Part shown: piece after piece, positions 63,080 to 64,000 of the stretch
How positions within the stretch are numbered: position 1 is the stretch's first letter
Layout of the letters: each line of letters begins with the position of its first letter
NCBI GenBank assembly: GCA_029339505.1
Contig: JAQISU010000025.1
Coordinates: forward strand, 4,621,501 to 4,685,500
From: Unio delphinus
Taxonomy: Eukaryota > Mollusca > Bivalvia > Unionida > Unionidae
Direction of reading: 5' to 3'
DNA: 64,000 nt
Notes under the pieces: generated by a model
Seen by the model: only the letters and a program-made list of their open reading frames with translations
What the model was told of the DNA's origin: nothing
Database searches by the model: none
Translations under genes and position numbers: made by a program

Positions 63080-64000
63080 AATGAAAGTAACCTGTGATAG
63101 CGTTAACCTATCCGATAACAAGCAACATACTATAGCGTTAACCTATCCAAGTACAGACAAACGGCAGCTATTTTAAACAACCTATGTGAAGATATGGATT
63201 ATTTCAATATAAAATTATAAAAAAGAAACAATCTTTGTGTAGTATTTTATTTACGTTACTAAATTTGCGGAGCGTTCCTTGTCAAATATTATTCACTGTT
63301 CTTGAATGATATGGTAAATCAAAATGCATGAAAGTATTGTATTAGAAATACATTTTAACTTGTAAACAAAGCCTATTTACGTTATAGTCTCTCAGGTGTC
63401 TGTGACACAATGTAGTGTAGACATATGTTTGTCAACAAACAAATTATTGCAACCATTATTCCAAGCTTTGTTGGACACTAAGAATGCTTTTTTTATTAAA
63501 ACAACCAGTGATAGCAAATAAGTTTAAAACTCTGTGGACTATTCATTTTATCTCAGCCATGTTTTGAGATGCCACCGGGAAACTGTATTTCATTAGTTGT
63601 GTCATGCGTGAAGCTAATTCTTGTAAACGCAGTTGGTCTTCGTGTATGTAAGGGGGAACTTGAATTTTCTCTGCGACGATAACCAGCCAATGTGATGGTT
63701 TACGATTTCATTAGCCCTCAATTCCAGTTGCGCTCAACAATCATAAGACAAAAATAGCACCACCTTAAAGTTATACAACACAAGCTCAATCGTAGAAAAT
63801 GTTTATGCTTCAAATGGTTTACAGGACCTAATTCTACTTCCCCCATCCACTATTCATTTTCAATTATTTCATTCCAAACAAAAACGTTAATATCTATAAC
63901 CTTGACTTTAGGTTTTTCGAATTGTAATTATGGCTCGAATCAGCAGCTTTGTATCATCTACGTTTAAAGTTAACTATGTAGTAAATATTCTATGCAGTGA
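63080..64000. other. No gene recognised at window end
   Basis: No exon encoding a sixth ABCG helix, polyadenylation context or repeat match could be identified. Confidence 0.4.

Overview
The window is intron-rich, AT-rich animal DNA packed with retroelements, SINEs and long microsatellites. Two tRNA-headed SINE families with a molluscan look and a FLYWCH/MULE-type transposase remnant suggest a lophotrochozoan, most likely a mollusc. This is inference; no ribosomal or mitochondrial marker fixes the species.

Layout. 1-2935: the 3' half of a dead Ty3/gypsy-like retrotransposon with integrase upstream of reverse transcriptase and a clear 3' LTR. 4.8-17.6 kb: a repeat-only block made of degenerate L2/CR1-like LINE copies on the minus strand, SINEs and an unnamed long repeat (called R1 here), much of it in two diverged, colinear copies of about 5 kb. 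18.5-19.6 kb: another repeat segment and the 3' end of a different non-LTR element. 20.9-21.2 kb: a broken viral-type (A32-like) ATPase fragment cut off by a SINE. 22,677-29,024: a 6.35-kb Mutator-like (MULE) DNA transposon with 37-bp terminal inverted repeats and a 9-bp target duplication. It is inserted in an R1 copy and carries a broken, intron-containing MULE transposase gene on the minus strand.

31.59-62.3 kb: the one apparently intact host gene, a plus-strand ABCG-family half transporter. Twelve coding exons have GT-AG borders and compatible phases; a thirteenth is only a candidate. Exons 1-6 encode the ATPase domain (Walker A, Q-loop, signature, Walker B, H-loop), exon 7 a linker, and exons 8-12 membrane helices 1-5. 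Helix 6 was not found, so the 3' end is unresolved. The introns hold most of the remaining features: a roughly 1.7-kb minisatellite of 25-bp units, two 34-bp satellites, an L2-like LINE end, many SINEs, a U6 snRNA-like sequence and a 2.1-kb non-autonomous DNA transposon inserted inside a SINE.

Exon borders were read by eye from splice sites and reading frame. Repeat boundaries are approximate unless target duplications are given.
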